Part shown: positions 11,026 through 23,360 of the stretch, one piece after another
Position numbering within the stretch: the stretch's first letter is position 1
Layout: every line of letters begins with the position of its first letter
From: Dactylis glomerata
Taxonomy: Eukaryota; Streptophyta; Magnoliopsida; Poales; Poaceae
Reading direction: 5' to 3'
DNA: 64,000 nt
Assembly: GCA_007115705.1 (NCBI GenBank)
Contig: QXEO01000410.1
Location: 186,001-250,000, forward strand
Made by a program: the position numbers and the translations under genes
Notes under the pieces: generated by a model
What the model saw: the letters and a program-made list of their open reading frames with translations, nothing else
Database searches by the model: none
Told to the model about the DNA's origin: nothing

Positions 11026-12420
11026 TGATGACCCACAAGTATAGGGGATCGCAACAGTCTTCGAGGGAAGTAAAACCAAAATTTATTGATTCGACACAAG
11101 GAGAGCCAAAGAATATTTATAAGCCTTAACAGATGAGTTGTCAATTCAGCTGCACCTGGAAACAGACTTCTTTGCATCGGTTTATCAGTAGCAACAGTTT
11201 TATAGTGGTGATAGTAGTGAAACAGTAATAGCAGTAGTAAAATAAAAGTAGTAATAGTAGCAATAGTAAACAGTAGGATAAAATATTGTAGGCACAGGGA
11301 TGGATGTATGGGCGTTGCATGGATAAGATAATTCATGAAATCAGTAAGACATGGGCACTGCAGATAAATAATGATAAGCATCCTAGTACTAACAATCATA
11401 GGCATGTGTTCCATATATAGTCCAACGTGCTCGCAATGAGAAACTTGCATGACATCTATTGTCCTACCAGCCTGTTGCAGCAGGGCCTCAAGGGAAACTA
11501 CTGGTAATTAAGGTACTCCTTTTAATAAAGTGCCGGAGCAAAGCATTAACACTTGGTGAACACATGTGATCCTCACATCATAGCCATCCCCTCCAGTTAT
11601 CCCAATTTCTGTCACTTTGGGGCCTCGGGTTCCGGACAACAATATGTGTATACAACTTGCAGGTAAGATCATAAATAACAAGTATCATCATAAAACAATA
11701 ACAAGTTCAAATCTGAGATCATGGCACTCGGGCCCAAAGTGACAAGCATTAAGCACAACAAGTTGCAATAATGTCATAAGCACTAATAAAAGATACTAGG
11801 CACTATGCCCTAACAATCTCATAGCAAATTACATGAATGATCTCATCCAATCCCTACCATCCCCTTCGCCTACAGCGGGAATTACTCACACATGGATGGG
11901 GGAGTCATGGATGGTTGATGGAGAGACGTCGGTGATGATGGTGATGAAGATCTCCTCCAAATCCCCGTCCCGACAGGGTGCCAGAATGGAGTTTCTGGTT
12001 CCAAATCGTAGTTTCTGGTGGTGGCGGCACAGCGGAAGTCTATCTGGGAAAAACGCCGAATCCCCGCTCCTTTCAGGTCAGAGGGTATATGTAGGCGAAA
12101 GGAGGGGTTGAGGCGACGACCGAGGCGGCCACACAAAAGGTGGGCGCGGCCAGGCCTGGGCCGCGCCCCCTGGTTGTGTGGTGGCCTCCTGGCCCCTCTT
12201 CGTCTCGTCTTCTGGCTCCGTGGGTCTTCTGGTGAAATAGGATTTTTGCAATATTTTCCCGAATTTTTACTGAAAGTACGATTTCTGCACAAAAACGAAA
12301 CACCGGAGCAATTCTGCTGAAAATAGCATTAGTCCGCGTTAGTTGCATTCAAAACACACAAATTAGAGGAGAAACAATAGCAAAAGTATTCAGGAAAGTA
12401 GATACGTTTTGGACGTATCA
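11026..12420 (-). repeat. 5' LTR of RLG-2 (1,395 bp)
   Basis: On the minus strand the LTR begins TGATACGTCCAAAACG at 12,420 and ends at 11,026 with ...CATCA, just before the primer site. It contains the GC-rich hairpin at 12,142-12,168. Its partner LTR is not in the window. Confidence 0.8.
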
Positions 12421-13517
12421 ATGCTTTTGAGACCCGAAGCCCTAGTTCCTTGGGACAGACCTAGTAGGAGATTCCAGCAAATATGGGCTAAGATTGGCCA
12501 ACCTAATTACTCTAGACTCGATTATCTATATACGGTGAGGCTTTTTGACAAGTCACCAAAGAACGGAAGTAGGGATAGGGTTTCGAAGATGAACGGTAGA
12601 TGCAAAGGTAATGTATTTATTTTCGATTGTGCGCTTAATTTCAATCGGCTGTCACCCCTCACATATATATTGGGCGGCTAGTCTTCTTGTGCAAGTCATG
12701 GACTTATGCTACTTGACACAAAGTTGGTTCACAAACCGTATAAAGGAACTTAAACTAGGAAAGTTGTATCCTACTTCGTGCCAAACAGACTCCAAACACC
12801 TCCTGGATTCTTGTCGAATCTCTTGGTCCCTCCATGTTGGCTTCGGTTTCCTTGCTCTTCGTCTTCTGACTCAGTTTGCTTCTTGGACCTCTGGCATGAT
12901 TCACCCTTTGTTTGGCTTGACCAACCCATTCCTCTTGATGGATTTTTGATAGTTTCAAGGGCATTTTGACCACCTCATGCGGTCCTCTTAGATTTGACCC
13001 AATAACCTGATGTGAGAATTCGGTACTAAGTCTCTTACAGGTCCTCCTTGCCTTAGTCGTTGACCAGCCAAATTTAGGTGCGAACACAATGCTCTGTTAA
13101 TTCTTAAATATAGCATGTGGAAGTTTTCCCGTGTTGTAGGAGCATTAGAGGGTTGTGTTGCATCAACTCTATGCTTGGATGTGATGCCCATATTTATTAT
13201 TATTGATAAATTTGTATTTGCTTGCATGCTCTTAACTTGTCGTATGAAGCTTTATCACCACCACCACATTCAAGAGAGAGATATATATATCAAATGAGAC
13301 CATGATCCCTAGTCCATTTTTAGCCATAAGAAACACCTTCTACATTGCTTTGTTTTTCATTTTATTTTTAGTTATTATTAAATAAAAAATATAAAAATAA
13401 TTTTATTTTTTCTTTACTTATTAAGTTTTGTATTGCTTAAACGCCGTGAGTTTCTGACAAACACTCATGTGAGTTGGGCACCCAAAACTATTGTTTTTTG
13501 TTACACCTTTCTTCAAA
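12421..13517. other. Unassigned repeat-like sequence
   Basis: Low-coding sequence between RLG-2 and duplication copy A. A 47-base AT-rich stretch at 13,370-13,430 and phrases typical of old LTR material are present (for example a TATATAT box near 12,663). No domain, paired repeat or boundary could be recognised. Confidence 0.35.
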
Positions 13518-14907
13518 GGATAAGGAGGAGGCCCACATTTCCCCCAAAGAGTTAGATATAAACCCTTGAGCCACACTTGTCTGGAAAACTATGCTTGCTG
13601 CATCATTCTGTGCCTAGAGTTCAAACTAGTGGTAAATCGAGAAGTATAATTGCTACCACGAATTACTTACTGCTAAGGTCTGGATATTAATTTATGAATT
13701 TTATCACTGCAACAGGTACTATCAGCGACAAACAGCTTTATCATTGTCGGTGGCAATTATCGGCCGACCCATTAGTAGTAGGCCTTTTTGGCATAGTGGG
13801 GTCAGACACATGGGCTAGTGAGGGTACAAAGTGGATGACCCACTTTGCTTAGGTGGAAAGCATAAGAGGGTTGGATGGAACTAAAGGGAGGTAAACCCCT
13901 CCTTGATACGCCTGAGTTTAAAGTGAGGTAACCCCCTCTCTATGATGCATCGGTCATTAGAGGAGGGAAACCCCCTAGGTCTTTACCCTCCCACCTAGCC
14001 CCTTGGCCTTCCCTTGTAGGCTATATAAGTGGAGGAGGGGATCCCTCCAAAGTTACATGGGTGTGAAACAATGTTGCGCCTCTCTCTCGTGCTCTACCTA
14101 CAAGAAAATTCCATACACCACAAGGCTGATCCACCACTTCTAGTCTATGGTAGTTCTTTGTTCCATATATATTGTCAAGATTTGCTGGATTGGTGACTTT
14201 GTATGCATGGATACATCTGGAAAGATCATTCTATTAATCTTTGAAGAGGAGAAATAAATCTCGCGGTTGGGAGGTTTGATCCTAGATGTGGGAATCTCCA
14301 TCAACAAACATCACCAACCTCTTTTCTTCTCTGCAATCGCTGGTAAAAATCCGATCAAACCTCCTTGCATCTTCAAAGAGATCTTAAGATTCATAAAGTC
14401 ATGTCCTTTTAGAGGTTGAGAATTGACTTGATTGGCATGATTCACCGGCCTGTTTGAGGGGATGGGCATCGGTTTGTATCGTGTTGCGGTGTATCGCCCC
14501 AAGTGATGCGGGTACACATGACGTGTTTTGTGCAAACAACTAGAATATATACCAGCCGGTCTAGAAGACATGACTCAACTCGGTCCAGTCATAACGAGCA
14601 CCACACATATATTTTGGAAAAGGGATGAAAACAGAACTCAAGCAAGACCTATGACAAAAGTCGTGACAAATACGAGTAATAAAGTATGACAAAAAGGAAA
14701 GAAAGTGTAACACATAAGTGTTTTTAGACCGCACATTTAGTGCATCCCCTTTCTTGTGTTTTTGTCATGTTTACATCTTTGTGTTTTATATCGTTCATTG
14801 CCCATCACTCTTTCCCCGGCTATCCCCCACTCGGTATAGATAAACCATCCATAATGCTCTTTGCTCTCCCTGCTTCTTTTTCCTCTCTTAGGTGGATCAT
14901 CGTCGTT
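13518..14907 (+). repeat. Duplication copy A, distal part (matches 36,927-38,413)
   Basis: The segment is collinear with the region upstream of the intact PKS gene, starting AGGAGGAGGCCCACATTT and including the shared TATATAAGTGGAGGAGGGG block near 14,025 (copy C: near 37,535). It is cut at 14,907 by the hAT-like insertion and resumes at 30,479. Together with 30,479-31,540 it spans about 2.46 kb, the same length as copy C. An LTR-like relic with its own TATA block may lie inside all copies. Confidence 0.85.
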
Positions 14908-15237
14908 CAGTGGCAGATCTAGGGGCGAGCGGGGGTCAGGTCACCCCATGCTTTGGCCACCCCAAGGAAATGTAGCAGGGGCCACTACTTGAGTACTTGT
15001 ATGTTTGTATTAGTGTTAATACTATGGCCATTAGAGTAAGGCCTAATTGTCAAATCCTAATCCTACCTAACATGTCAAATCCTAATCCTACCTAAAAAAT
15101 ACACCAGTCATGTAGTCTTGAATGGGTCTAGCCCAAAGCTTATAGGAAAAGCCCACAATGCCATGTACAGGTGTAGGCAAAACAGAATCGATCGGTTGTA
15201 CTCGGATCTCCTCTACTAGGGCATGTACAATGGGGTA

Positions 15238-15807
15238 TGACGAAGGAATGACAAACGAGCACCCGATATTTGCCTACCTGGGTTTCGGTCCGGGGAAGGT
15301 CTCCCTCAGAAAGCTCTTGAGGCCCATCAAGGCAGCGGTCTAGCGTGGCCCAGGGACGTAACTTGGCGTGCACGATGAAGATTCGACGGAGAAGGCCTAG
15401 TCGAACTAGGACTCGTTTAGGGTATATACAAACCGATTTTATCTGTTATCAACTTGGAGAACACTCCTGGGACCCGACCTTCGCATATAAAAGGTCGGGA
15501 GGGAGATCGTAGTCGCCCTTAGACACTTTTCCACCCACCTCACGCCGGAGCGCTCGACGACTCAGAGCTCTCTGTTAGGGCTAGATCCAATCTACGCCGC
15601 CACTGTACCACCATCATCGCTACACCATCATCAATACAAAGTCAGACAAGCAGGACGTAGGCCTTTTACCTTTCGAGGGGGCTGAACCTGGGTAAAACCT
15701 GTGTTCCTTTGCTTTCGTCTGATCGCCGTCGAGTTCGCCAGGTCCCCAATACGCTTCCTCGATCGAAAGCCCTTCGACATGGGCATTGCTGGGGATAAAC
15801 CTCGTCA
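15238..15807 (+). repeat. 5' LTR of RLG-3
   Basis: Begins TGACGAAGGAATG and ends CCTCGTCA. A CATATAAAAGGTC block at about 15,484-15,496 is a good TATA box, so transcription would start near 15,520. Confidence 0.93.
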
Positions 15808-15820
15808 ATTGTCGCCGACC

Positions 15821-18300
15821 ATGGGGACGACGGGATCTGGATCTACGGATTTGTCGGCTCCATCACCAACCACCGCCAAGATCGACATCGACGCCACCGT
15901 CGGCATCGCTGCGCCGACTGACGTCGACACCACCGCCAAGATCGACACCGACACCACCGTCGGCATCACTGTGCCGGCTGAGCTCAACGCCAACCCGATG
16001 GAACTAGGCGTCGATGCCGCTGATTCGATCGCCGTCAACAATATTTTGCCAAGTGCTGCAAAGCCCACTCTAGCGGCGAGCGTCATCGACCCCATCTCAA
16101 GCACGGCAGGAGCAGCGCCCGAAGGCTATGACATGGCTTTCGGACTGTTCAACTTCCACGTGGACAGCAATGGAGCGATGGAACTGCTCTCCATCGGCGA
16201 ATCGGCTCCGCTCGTGGCCGAAACAACGACACCACCAGCCGTCGGGGGCAAACCCTCGGCAAGCGCGCTACTAGCGCCATCGGAGGAGGAACCGAGGCTG
16301 AAAATTTCGACCCCATCAGTAGGGTCGAACGATTTCGAAGATCCACCTCCATCCCCGACCACCGCATACTGCGTCGACTGCGATGCATACCACTACATGG
16401 GCGCTGGAGATTTCTCACTCCATGAGATCGCCGGCTGTGAAGATCCTCGGGGAGGCACAGCAGCTGTCTACCCGACGATATCTGAGTGTGATCGGGCTCT
16501 CAACGCCCTCACGCTTCGCACCACACCGTATGATCCTGACTACGTCGAGGGGTTATACTCGGACTATACGTGCTCCGATGACGACGATGACGTCTACCCC
16601 GAAGCTAAGGGGAAAATCGGCAATTCAGCAAGCTCCACTTCACACTGCGAGTCCGCCGCATCCAGCGACGGTTATATGGCTGATTACGATTCCGACCTCA
16701 TGATCGAAGTCGGGCCCTACGTCAAAAGCGACGACGTCTACCCTCCAGCATTGGGCGAAATCAGCGATGATTCGGCCCCGTGGACTGGGGGCCACTGCAT
16801 GATGGCATCGCACGGCGACGGAAACGAAAATAGAGACAACGACGGCCGGAACTGGGCAGATAGTGGCCGCCAGGTGGTCATGCATGACCAGATCCAATTC
16901 GCAAGGAGGGTTTACGCGGGCGAGGTGAACTTCGGTCCCAACCCAAGCCCAAGTGATCTAGCTGCACTTCGTTTTGTCATCCAGGAGCAGAAGGACCAGA
17001 TCAGTGCTGACAGGAGAGTGCTGGAACGCCGAAGAGAGGAGGCCGATGCATCCAGCAGAAGCAAGCGTCCAGCACAGGTCAAGATCACGCACCCAGCCAG
17101 GGCCTGATATGCACAACATCACCCGAAATCTGGAGGCAGAGTTCAACGAGGCTGAATTGATGCCCAAGACCAAGGAGGCGGCGATCATGGCCGCGGCGGC
17201 ATACATTGCCGCGAACGCGTCCAACGGTGACGAACATATGCGACACTTGAGGAATCTGGCACTCGAAGGAGTAAGGGTGCTCCAAGGCACACCTGATTCG
17301 GGACATGACGCGACGGCAAGGAGGACCGCCCCACCGACGGAGCAAGCCAGGCACCCAGCACCGGTGCCACCCGTAGCGCCTCGGACGCAAGCGGTCGAAC
17401 CTCTCAACGGAGAGCTTCGGCATGGTCTGGCCCAGAACAGGGTCGACCAAGCACGAGCGCGGCGCGAAGCACGCCGCTTCGAAGGAGATCGCGAGGCGGA
17501 GACATTCGGCGGCACCAGCGACGGACTGTGCGGGGCAGATTGCTTTAGCCTGTTGATCCGCTCCGCACCATTGCCGAAGGGAATCAAGCTCAGCGAGGGC
17601 ATAGTCAAGTTCAACGGGCAGCAGGACCCCCGAATTTGGCTCGATGATTTCATAACCGCTGTCAAAATCAGTGGCGGATCTAGAGACAACGCCCTTCAAC
17701 TACTGTCGCTGCATCTAAAGGATAACGCAAGGGCATGGCTGAATAATCTCGCTCCAGATAGCATCCGCTCCTGGGAAGAATTTCGGCAAGCGTTCATCAC
17801 CAACTTCTGAGGCACTTCGCGATGACCTACATCGTTCGAGGAACTACACCTATGCGTGCAGAGAACCGGAGAAAACCTGAGATCATACATCTCACGATGG
17901 ATCAGCCTCAGAAACACGACGGAAAACATCTCGCCCGAAAGGGCCATCGACGCATTTCGCGACGGCCTCTTCCGACGCGATTTCAAGGAGGAGCTCGGAC
18001 GCTGCAAGCCAAGGACCATCGACCACCTCATGAGCCTGGCGAATGAGTGGGCCGATGGCGAAGACTCCATCGCAGCTCCCAGAAGCCGCCGAAGATCAGC
18101 AGAATGCGATGTCGACACGAAAGACCAGTTCCACTCCGGGTCCCGAAAGAAGGGTCGTCGGAACCGATACGACAACACGGAGAACACGGACATGGTAGCA
18201 GCAGGCTACATACACGAAGATCATGAGGACAACCGCAACTTACCGCGGCAAGGAAATAATTACCACGGTAGCAGCAGCAGAAGTATCTCGAAGCCAAGCA
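15821..18300 (+). pseudogene. Gag region of RLG-3, interrupted
   Basis: The first ATG after the LTR (15,821) opens an acidic Ala/Thr/Asp-rich N-terminal part that stays open to 17,107. The capsid core lies in another frame from about 17,070 (FNGQQDPRIWLDDFITAV, LHLKDNARAWLNNL, SWEEFRQAFITNF). Two TGA codons at 17,808 and 17,823 interrupt it; both look like CGA codons changed by C-to-T. The frame then continues as FEELHLCVQRTGENLRSY and AIDAFRDGLFRRDFKEELGR. The element therefore cannot make a complete gag unless stops are read through. Confidence 0.85.
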
Positions 18301-19430
18301 AGGAGTGGCGCCGACGGCAGCCACAGATGTCGGCAGAGGAGATGCTTGATAGTGGATGCCCAAGGCATACCTACCTCGACAAAGACGGAGTACGAAGACC
18401 CGCACACCTCCTCATCGAGTGTAGGGAATTCCTTCGGCTCAACCGGGTACTTCAGGAGAGGATGGGCACCGAACAACCAGTGGCAGGGGCGATAGCCTAC
18501 AACGCTCCACCACCACCGCCAAACCCACCAGCAAACGTTGTACAGCAGGGCCACCAGGCCGCCACGATCCAGCACGTCAAGCAGCGACAGCCGGCCAACG
18601 AGGAAGAAGAGTTCCTGCCGCCAAGAGGTTTCGTGCCTATGATCCAGAGGGGACGCCCGACGAATAAAGTGCAGCGAAAACGCGCAAGAGAAGTGTTTCA
18701 CGCCGAACACGCGCCACCGGCCACTCCCGAATACCTGAATTGGTCTGAACATCCGATCGGTTTCGACCGGTCAGATCAGCCACCGAAGATCCCACGCCCA
18801 GGACACCACGCTCTGGTTCTCGAGGCACAGATAGGGGGTTTCACCTCGAAAAAGGTGTTCATGGACGGGGGCAGCAGCTTGAACCTCATCTACGCAGACA
18901 CACTGCGAAAGATCAAGATCCCGCTAAACAATCTCCTACCAACGGAGACTTCCTTCCACGGCATCGTCCCAGGGAAGCCGACGTACCCATTGGGGGCGAT
19001 ACATCTCGATGTCATCTTCGGCACTCCAACAAACTTCAGAAAGGAGAAGATCGAATTCGAGGTGGTTGACTGGCCCTCGCAGTACCACGCTATCCTCGGG
19101 CGGCCAGCGTTCGCCCGATTCATGGCGGTACCCCACTACGCTTACCTCAAGCTGCGGATGCCCGCGAACAGGGGACCACTGACGATAAGCGGCAGCTTCG
19201 CTCGATCCGAAAACTGCGACAAGGACTTCAACACCATGTCCCAAATCTTCGGTGTGCACGAGGAGCTGCACCATATTCGGGAGGCCACGGTGATGGACAT
19301 CGATCCACCGGCGTAGCAGAACGCCCCTGAACTGTCGTTCGATGCCACCAAGGACACCCGAGAGCACCAGATCCACCCGACGGACCCAACCAAGACGGCG
19401 CGGGTGTCGAACTCCCTCTCCCCTACATAG
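18301..19430 (+). pseudogene. Protease region of RLG-3
   Basis: A Cys/His-poor linker (GCPRHTYLDKDGVRRPAHLL) is followed by the retropepsin domain: QIGGFTSKKVFMDGGSSLNL carries D-G-G-S at the active-site position, the form common in this lineage, and YHAILGRPAFARFMA is the flap/ILGRP motif. In-frame TAG codons lie at 19,314-19,316 and about 19,428. Confidence 0.8.
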
Positions 19431-19436
19431 GAAAGT

Positions 19437-21491
19437 GTGCTCGTCGAGTTCCTCCGTGAGCACTGGAGGATGTTCGCTTGGTGTCCAGCAGATATGCCAG
19501 GCATCCCCAGGGAACTCGCCGAGCACGAGCTCAAGATCTTTCCCAACACGAAGCCGGTCAAGCAGTCTATGCGCCGGTATAATCCAGAAAAGGCCAAGTC
19601 GATGGGCGAGGAAATCAACCGCCTCCTCGAAGCCAAGTTCATCAAGGAAATCAAGGAAGCTACATGGCTCTCGCCACCGGTTATGGTGGAAAAGAAGGAC
19701 ACAAAGGTCTACAGGATGTGCATCGACTTCACAGCTTTAAACAAGCACTGCCTGAAGGACTACTTCCCCTGCCTCGAATCGACCAGATCATCGATTCCAC
19801 AGCAGGATGCGAGCGCCTTTCTTTCCTCGACGCCTACTCCGAGTACAACCAGATACGACTGAAGGTAGAAGACGAGGACAAGACGGCATTCATCACCCCG
19901 CACGGGGTATATTGCTACATGACGATGCCATTCGGGCACAAGAATGCCGGAGCCACCTATCAACGGTGCATGCAGGCGTGTCTAAAGGAGCAAATTGGCC
20001 GCAACATAGAGGTCTACGTAGACGACATTGTCATCAAGACCGCGAAGGCAGACAGCCTGATGGATGACCTTCGAGAAACCTTCGCCAACCTCAATAGGTA
20101 CAGCATCAAGCTCAACCCGAAGAAATGCTCTTTCGGGGTACCCACTGGCCAACTACTGGGCTACCTGATCTCCGAACGAGGAATCGAGGGCAACCCAGAG
20201 AAGATACAGGCCATCATCAACATGCAGCCTCCAAGAACACTTCGGCATGTCCAGCAGTTGACAGGTCGACTTGCAGCACTTAGCCGCTTTATCAGCAAGC
20301 TCGGCGAAAAAGCACTCCCCTTTTATCGGTTGCTCCGGAAAACAGACAATTTCACGTGGACCGAAGAAGCACAAGCCGCATTCGACGACCTCAAGCGTTG
20401 TCTTTCGACTTCCCCAGTTCTCGTCACACCCCAAGAAAGAGCCGATGTTGCTATACATTGCGGCTACAAACCAAGTTGTCAGCTCAGTACTCATGGTCGA
20501 ACGCGTGGAGGAAGGCAAGGAGCACGGAGTACAGAGGCCTGTATACTACCTGAGCGAAGTCTTATCTACGACCAAGCAAAGGTACCCCCACTATCAGAAG
20601 CTGGCATACGCTATCTATATGACGGGGAAGAAGTTACAACACTACTTCGAATGCCACTCCATCATAGTGGTGGCTTCGAATCTAGTTTCCAGCATCCTCA
20701 ACAACCCAGATGCCACAGGGCGCGTATCGCTATGGGGAATCACGCTGGGGCCGTGGGAGATCTCGTACCAGCGACAGTCTGCAATCAAGTCACAGGTCCT
20801 ACCGAACTTCATAGCTGAGTGGACAGAAGCCCAGATGCCCGAGCTCCCAGACCTGTCGAACAGCTGGACGATATTCGTCGACGGGTCTAAACGGGTTTCG
20901 GGGGCAGGAGCAGGAGTGGTCTTGGTGTCGCCGCAAGGGGACAGGATGCGCTACGTCCTTCGCATGCGCTTCCCGAATCCCTCCAACAACGAGGCAGAGT
21001 ACGAAGCCGTCCTCCATGGCATGCGCATGGCGAAGGCCTGCGGGGCCACCCGTATCAAGATTCACGGAGACTCGAACCTCATCGCCCAGCAAGTCATGAA
21101 GGAATGCGACGCAACCTGCGCAAACATGATTGCATACCGCGCCATGTACGATAAGCTCGAAGGCGAATTCGAGGGCTGCGAAGTAACACACATTGGCAGG
21201 GAAAGCAACGAGGAGGCAGACAACCTGGCCAATATCGGCTCAAGGTGCCTCCCAATACCGCCCGGGGTCTTCTTCGAAGAAATATTTGACCACTCCGTCA
21301 AGATCAAGCCAGCAATTGACCCGGCGTTAGCAACACGTCCGGGGGCTCGGTCGGCCAGCACTGCTCCAGCGGCAGGAACGGAGGACCTTCCGAAAGATGC
21401 AGCCACAGTCATGCTCGTCGAAGCCACATGGACGAAACCGTACTTGGCGTACCTGGTGCGGGGCGAGCTCCCAGAAGATCCCGTCCATCGA
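19437..21491 (+). pseudogene. Reverse transcriptase and RNase H region of RLG-3, frameshifted
   Basis: The reverse transcriptase begins at VLVEFLREHWRMFAW, continues with SPPVMVEKKDTKVYRMCIDF, the MPFGHKNAGATYQRCM block and the catalytic YVDD (VYVDDIVIKT, about 20,015). One base is missing in the C-run near 19,765, and the frame is regained near 20,435 in an A-run, so about 670 bases are out of frame. RNase H follows (WTIFVDGSKRVSGAGAG, NNEAEYEAVLHGMRMA, HGDSNLIAQQVM). A TAA at 21,492-21,494 separates it from the integrase. This is the polymerase that would copy the element RNA, now defective. Confidence 0.92.
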
Positions 21492-21500
21492 TAACAAGTC

Positions 21501-22664
21501 ATGCGGCGCTCCAAGGCCTTCACGATAATCAACGGGGAGCTCTACAAACGCAGTACCACAGGGGTGCTCCAACGGTGCATAGCACAGGAAGATGGGATCG
21601 CTCTCCTTCGAGAAATCCATGAAGGAACCTGCGGGCACCACGCCTGGAGCCGAACCCTCGTGGCCAAGGCTTTTCGGTCTGGATTCTACTGGCTATCCGC
21701 CCTCTACGATGCTAGTAACATCGTCCAGCACTGCGAAGCATGCCAGTTATTCGCCACCAAGCCGCACGCGCCTGCGTCCGAACTGCACACAATCCCCGTG
21801 GCTTGGCCCTTCGCACAGTGGGGGCTCGATCAAGTGGGGCCTCTCCCCAAATCATCTCGAGGAGGTCATACTTACCTGCTAGTCGCAGTGGACAAGTTCT
21901 CCAAGTGGATAGAGGCTGTCCCAGTCACCAACCAAGAGGCGACCACGGCGGTCAAGTTCTTCGAGTCTATCGTCTACCGGTACGGCGTCCCGAACAGCAT
22001 CATAACTGACAATGGCACCAACTTCACTTTGGGCGAGTTCCAGGACTTCGCCAAAAACCTCGGCATCAAGCTCAAGTACGCTTTGGTGGCGCACCCCAAG
22101 TCTAATGGCCAGGTCGAAAAGGCTAATGGACTCGTATGCGGAGGCCTAAAGAAGCGACTACTTCGACCCCTTAAACGCACAGCAGGCGCCTGGGTCGAGG
22201 AATTGCCTTCGGTCCTATGGAGCCTGCGAACGACGCCCAATTCCTCGACGGGCTACACACCCTTCTTCCTGCTCTTCGGGGCAGAAGCAGTGCTACCCAC
22301 GGATATACGCTACAGCGCGCCCCGTGTGGTTGCCTACGTCGAGGAAGATGCGGACAAAGCATTGGCGGACGCCCAAGATCTACTGGACGAAGCTCGAGAT
22401 GTCGCCCTCGTTCGATCGGCGGTCTACCAGCAGAGCCTCCGAAACTACCACAGCAGACGGGTACGAGGACGCTCATTCGAGCGAGGCAACCTCGTCCTCC
22501 GCCTCAAGCAGACAAGCACGTCGAAGCTAGAACCGCCATGGGAAGGGCCGTACCTCGTCCACGAGGTCATCCCAGGAGGAGCATATCGCCTACGCAACCC
22601 AAAAATGGGAAAAGACGTAGAAAACCCATGGAACGCCGCGCAGCTGCGCCGCTTCTATCCCTAG
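21501..22664 (+). CDS. Integrase of RLG-3
   Basis: The 387-codon frame has the zinc-binding H-H/C-C region (CGHHAWSRTLVAKAF, HCEACQ) and the D-D-35-E core (WGLDQVGPLP, ITDNGTNFT, SNGQVEKANG), then a C-terminal domain with FERGNLVLRLK and WEGPYLV. It is in the same frame as RNase H, split from it by one TAA. Downstream the stop at 22,664 ends gag-pol. Confidence 0.93.
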   Translation: MRRSKAFTIINGELYKRSTTGVLQRCIAQEDGIALLREIHEGTCGHHAWSRTLVAKAFRSGFYWLSALYDASNIVQHCEACQLFATKPHAPASELHTIPVAWPFAQWGLDQVGPLPKSSRGGHTYLLVAVDKFSKWIEAVPVTNQEATTAVKFFESIVYRYGVPNSIITDNGTNFTLGEFQDFAKNLGIKLKYALVAHPKSNGQVEKANGLVCGGLKKRLLRPLKRTAGAWVEELPSVLWSLRTTPNSSTGYTPFFLLFGAEAVLPTDIRYSAPRVVAYVEEDADKALADAQDLLDEARDVALVRSAVYQQSLRNYHSRRVRGRSFERGNLVLRLKQTSTSKLEPPWEGPYLVHEVIPGGAYRLRNPKMGKDVENPWNAAQLRRFYP

Positions 22665-22795
22665 CTAGCAAAGCTGTCTCCTCTACCCCCTCTACTATGT
22701 AATCAAACGCCGGCAGCAGTCCGCGCTCGACAACTGTGCCTTTGGCATCAACAATAAAGTTCAAGTTCCTCACTTCATGAATTAACATCTTTGCA

Positions 22796-23275
22796 TACTT
22801 ACGCTCGGGGGCTTTGCCTCTCGACCCACGCTCAGGGGCTTCGCCTTTCGACCTACGCTCGGGGGCTTCGCCTTTCGACCCACGCTCGAGGGCTTCACCT
22901 CTCGACCCACGCTCGGGGGCTTCGCCTCTCGACCCACGCTCGAGGACTTTGCCTTTCGACTTACGCTCGGGGGCTTCGCCTCTCGACCCACGCTCGGGGG
23001 CTTCGCCTTTCGACCTACGCTCGGGGGCTTCGCCTTTCGACCTACGCTCGGGGGCTTCGCCTTTCGACCCACGCTCGAGGGCTTCGCCTCTCGACCCACG
23101 CTCGGGGGCTTTGCCTTTCGACCTACGCTCGGGGGCTTCGCCTGTCAACCTACGCTCGGGGGCTTCGCCTCTCGACCCACGCTCGGGGGCTTCGCCTCTC
23201 GACCCACGCTCGAGGGCCTCGCCTTTCGACCCACGCTCGAAAGCTTCGCTTTTCGACCTATGTTCGGGGACTTTG
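22796..23275. repeat. 27-bp tandem array, about 17 copies, in RLG-3
   Basis: The unit contains CTCGGGGGCTTCGCC followed by TTTCGACCTACG with small variation. Because 27 is a multiple of three, frames on both strands stay open and read as 9-residue repeats (RSGASPFDP on the plus strand, GREAKPPSV on the minus). These frames are probably not genes. The core CTCGGGGGCT is identical to the polypurine tract before the 3' LTR. Confidence 0.93.
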
Positions 23276-23360
23276 CCCGTTTCGCCCAGACAAACAAGAT
23301 ATACATATACAGTGTACACAACATGGAGTTACAGATGATGCCACAGGGTTATTCCATGGT

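Larger units (their letters stand above)
6402..12420 (-). mobile_element. RLG-2, Gypsy-type element interrupted by RLG-1
   Basis: Reading right to left: 5' LTR 11,026-12,420, primer-binding site 10,997-11,014, gag 10,937-9,072, protease-like region 9,071-8,288, leader-like GC-rich stretch around 7,860, and a second frame from 7,480 cut at 6,402 by the start of RLG-1. No reverse transcriptase or integrase is seen in the retained part. The remaining 3' portion and 3' LTR, if present, lie left of the window beyond RLG-1. Its right-hand flank starts ATGCT at 12,421. Confidence 0.82.

Noticed and set aside
15701..15820. Upstream extension of the RLG-3 gag frame into the LTR
   Set aside because: Codons before 15,821 lie in the LTR; the first ATG after the LTR end is the more likely start.
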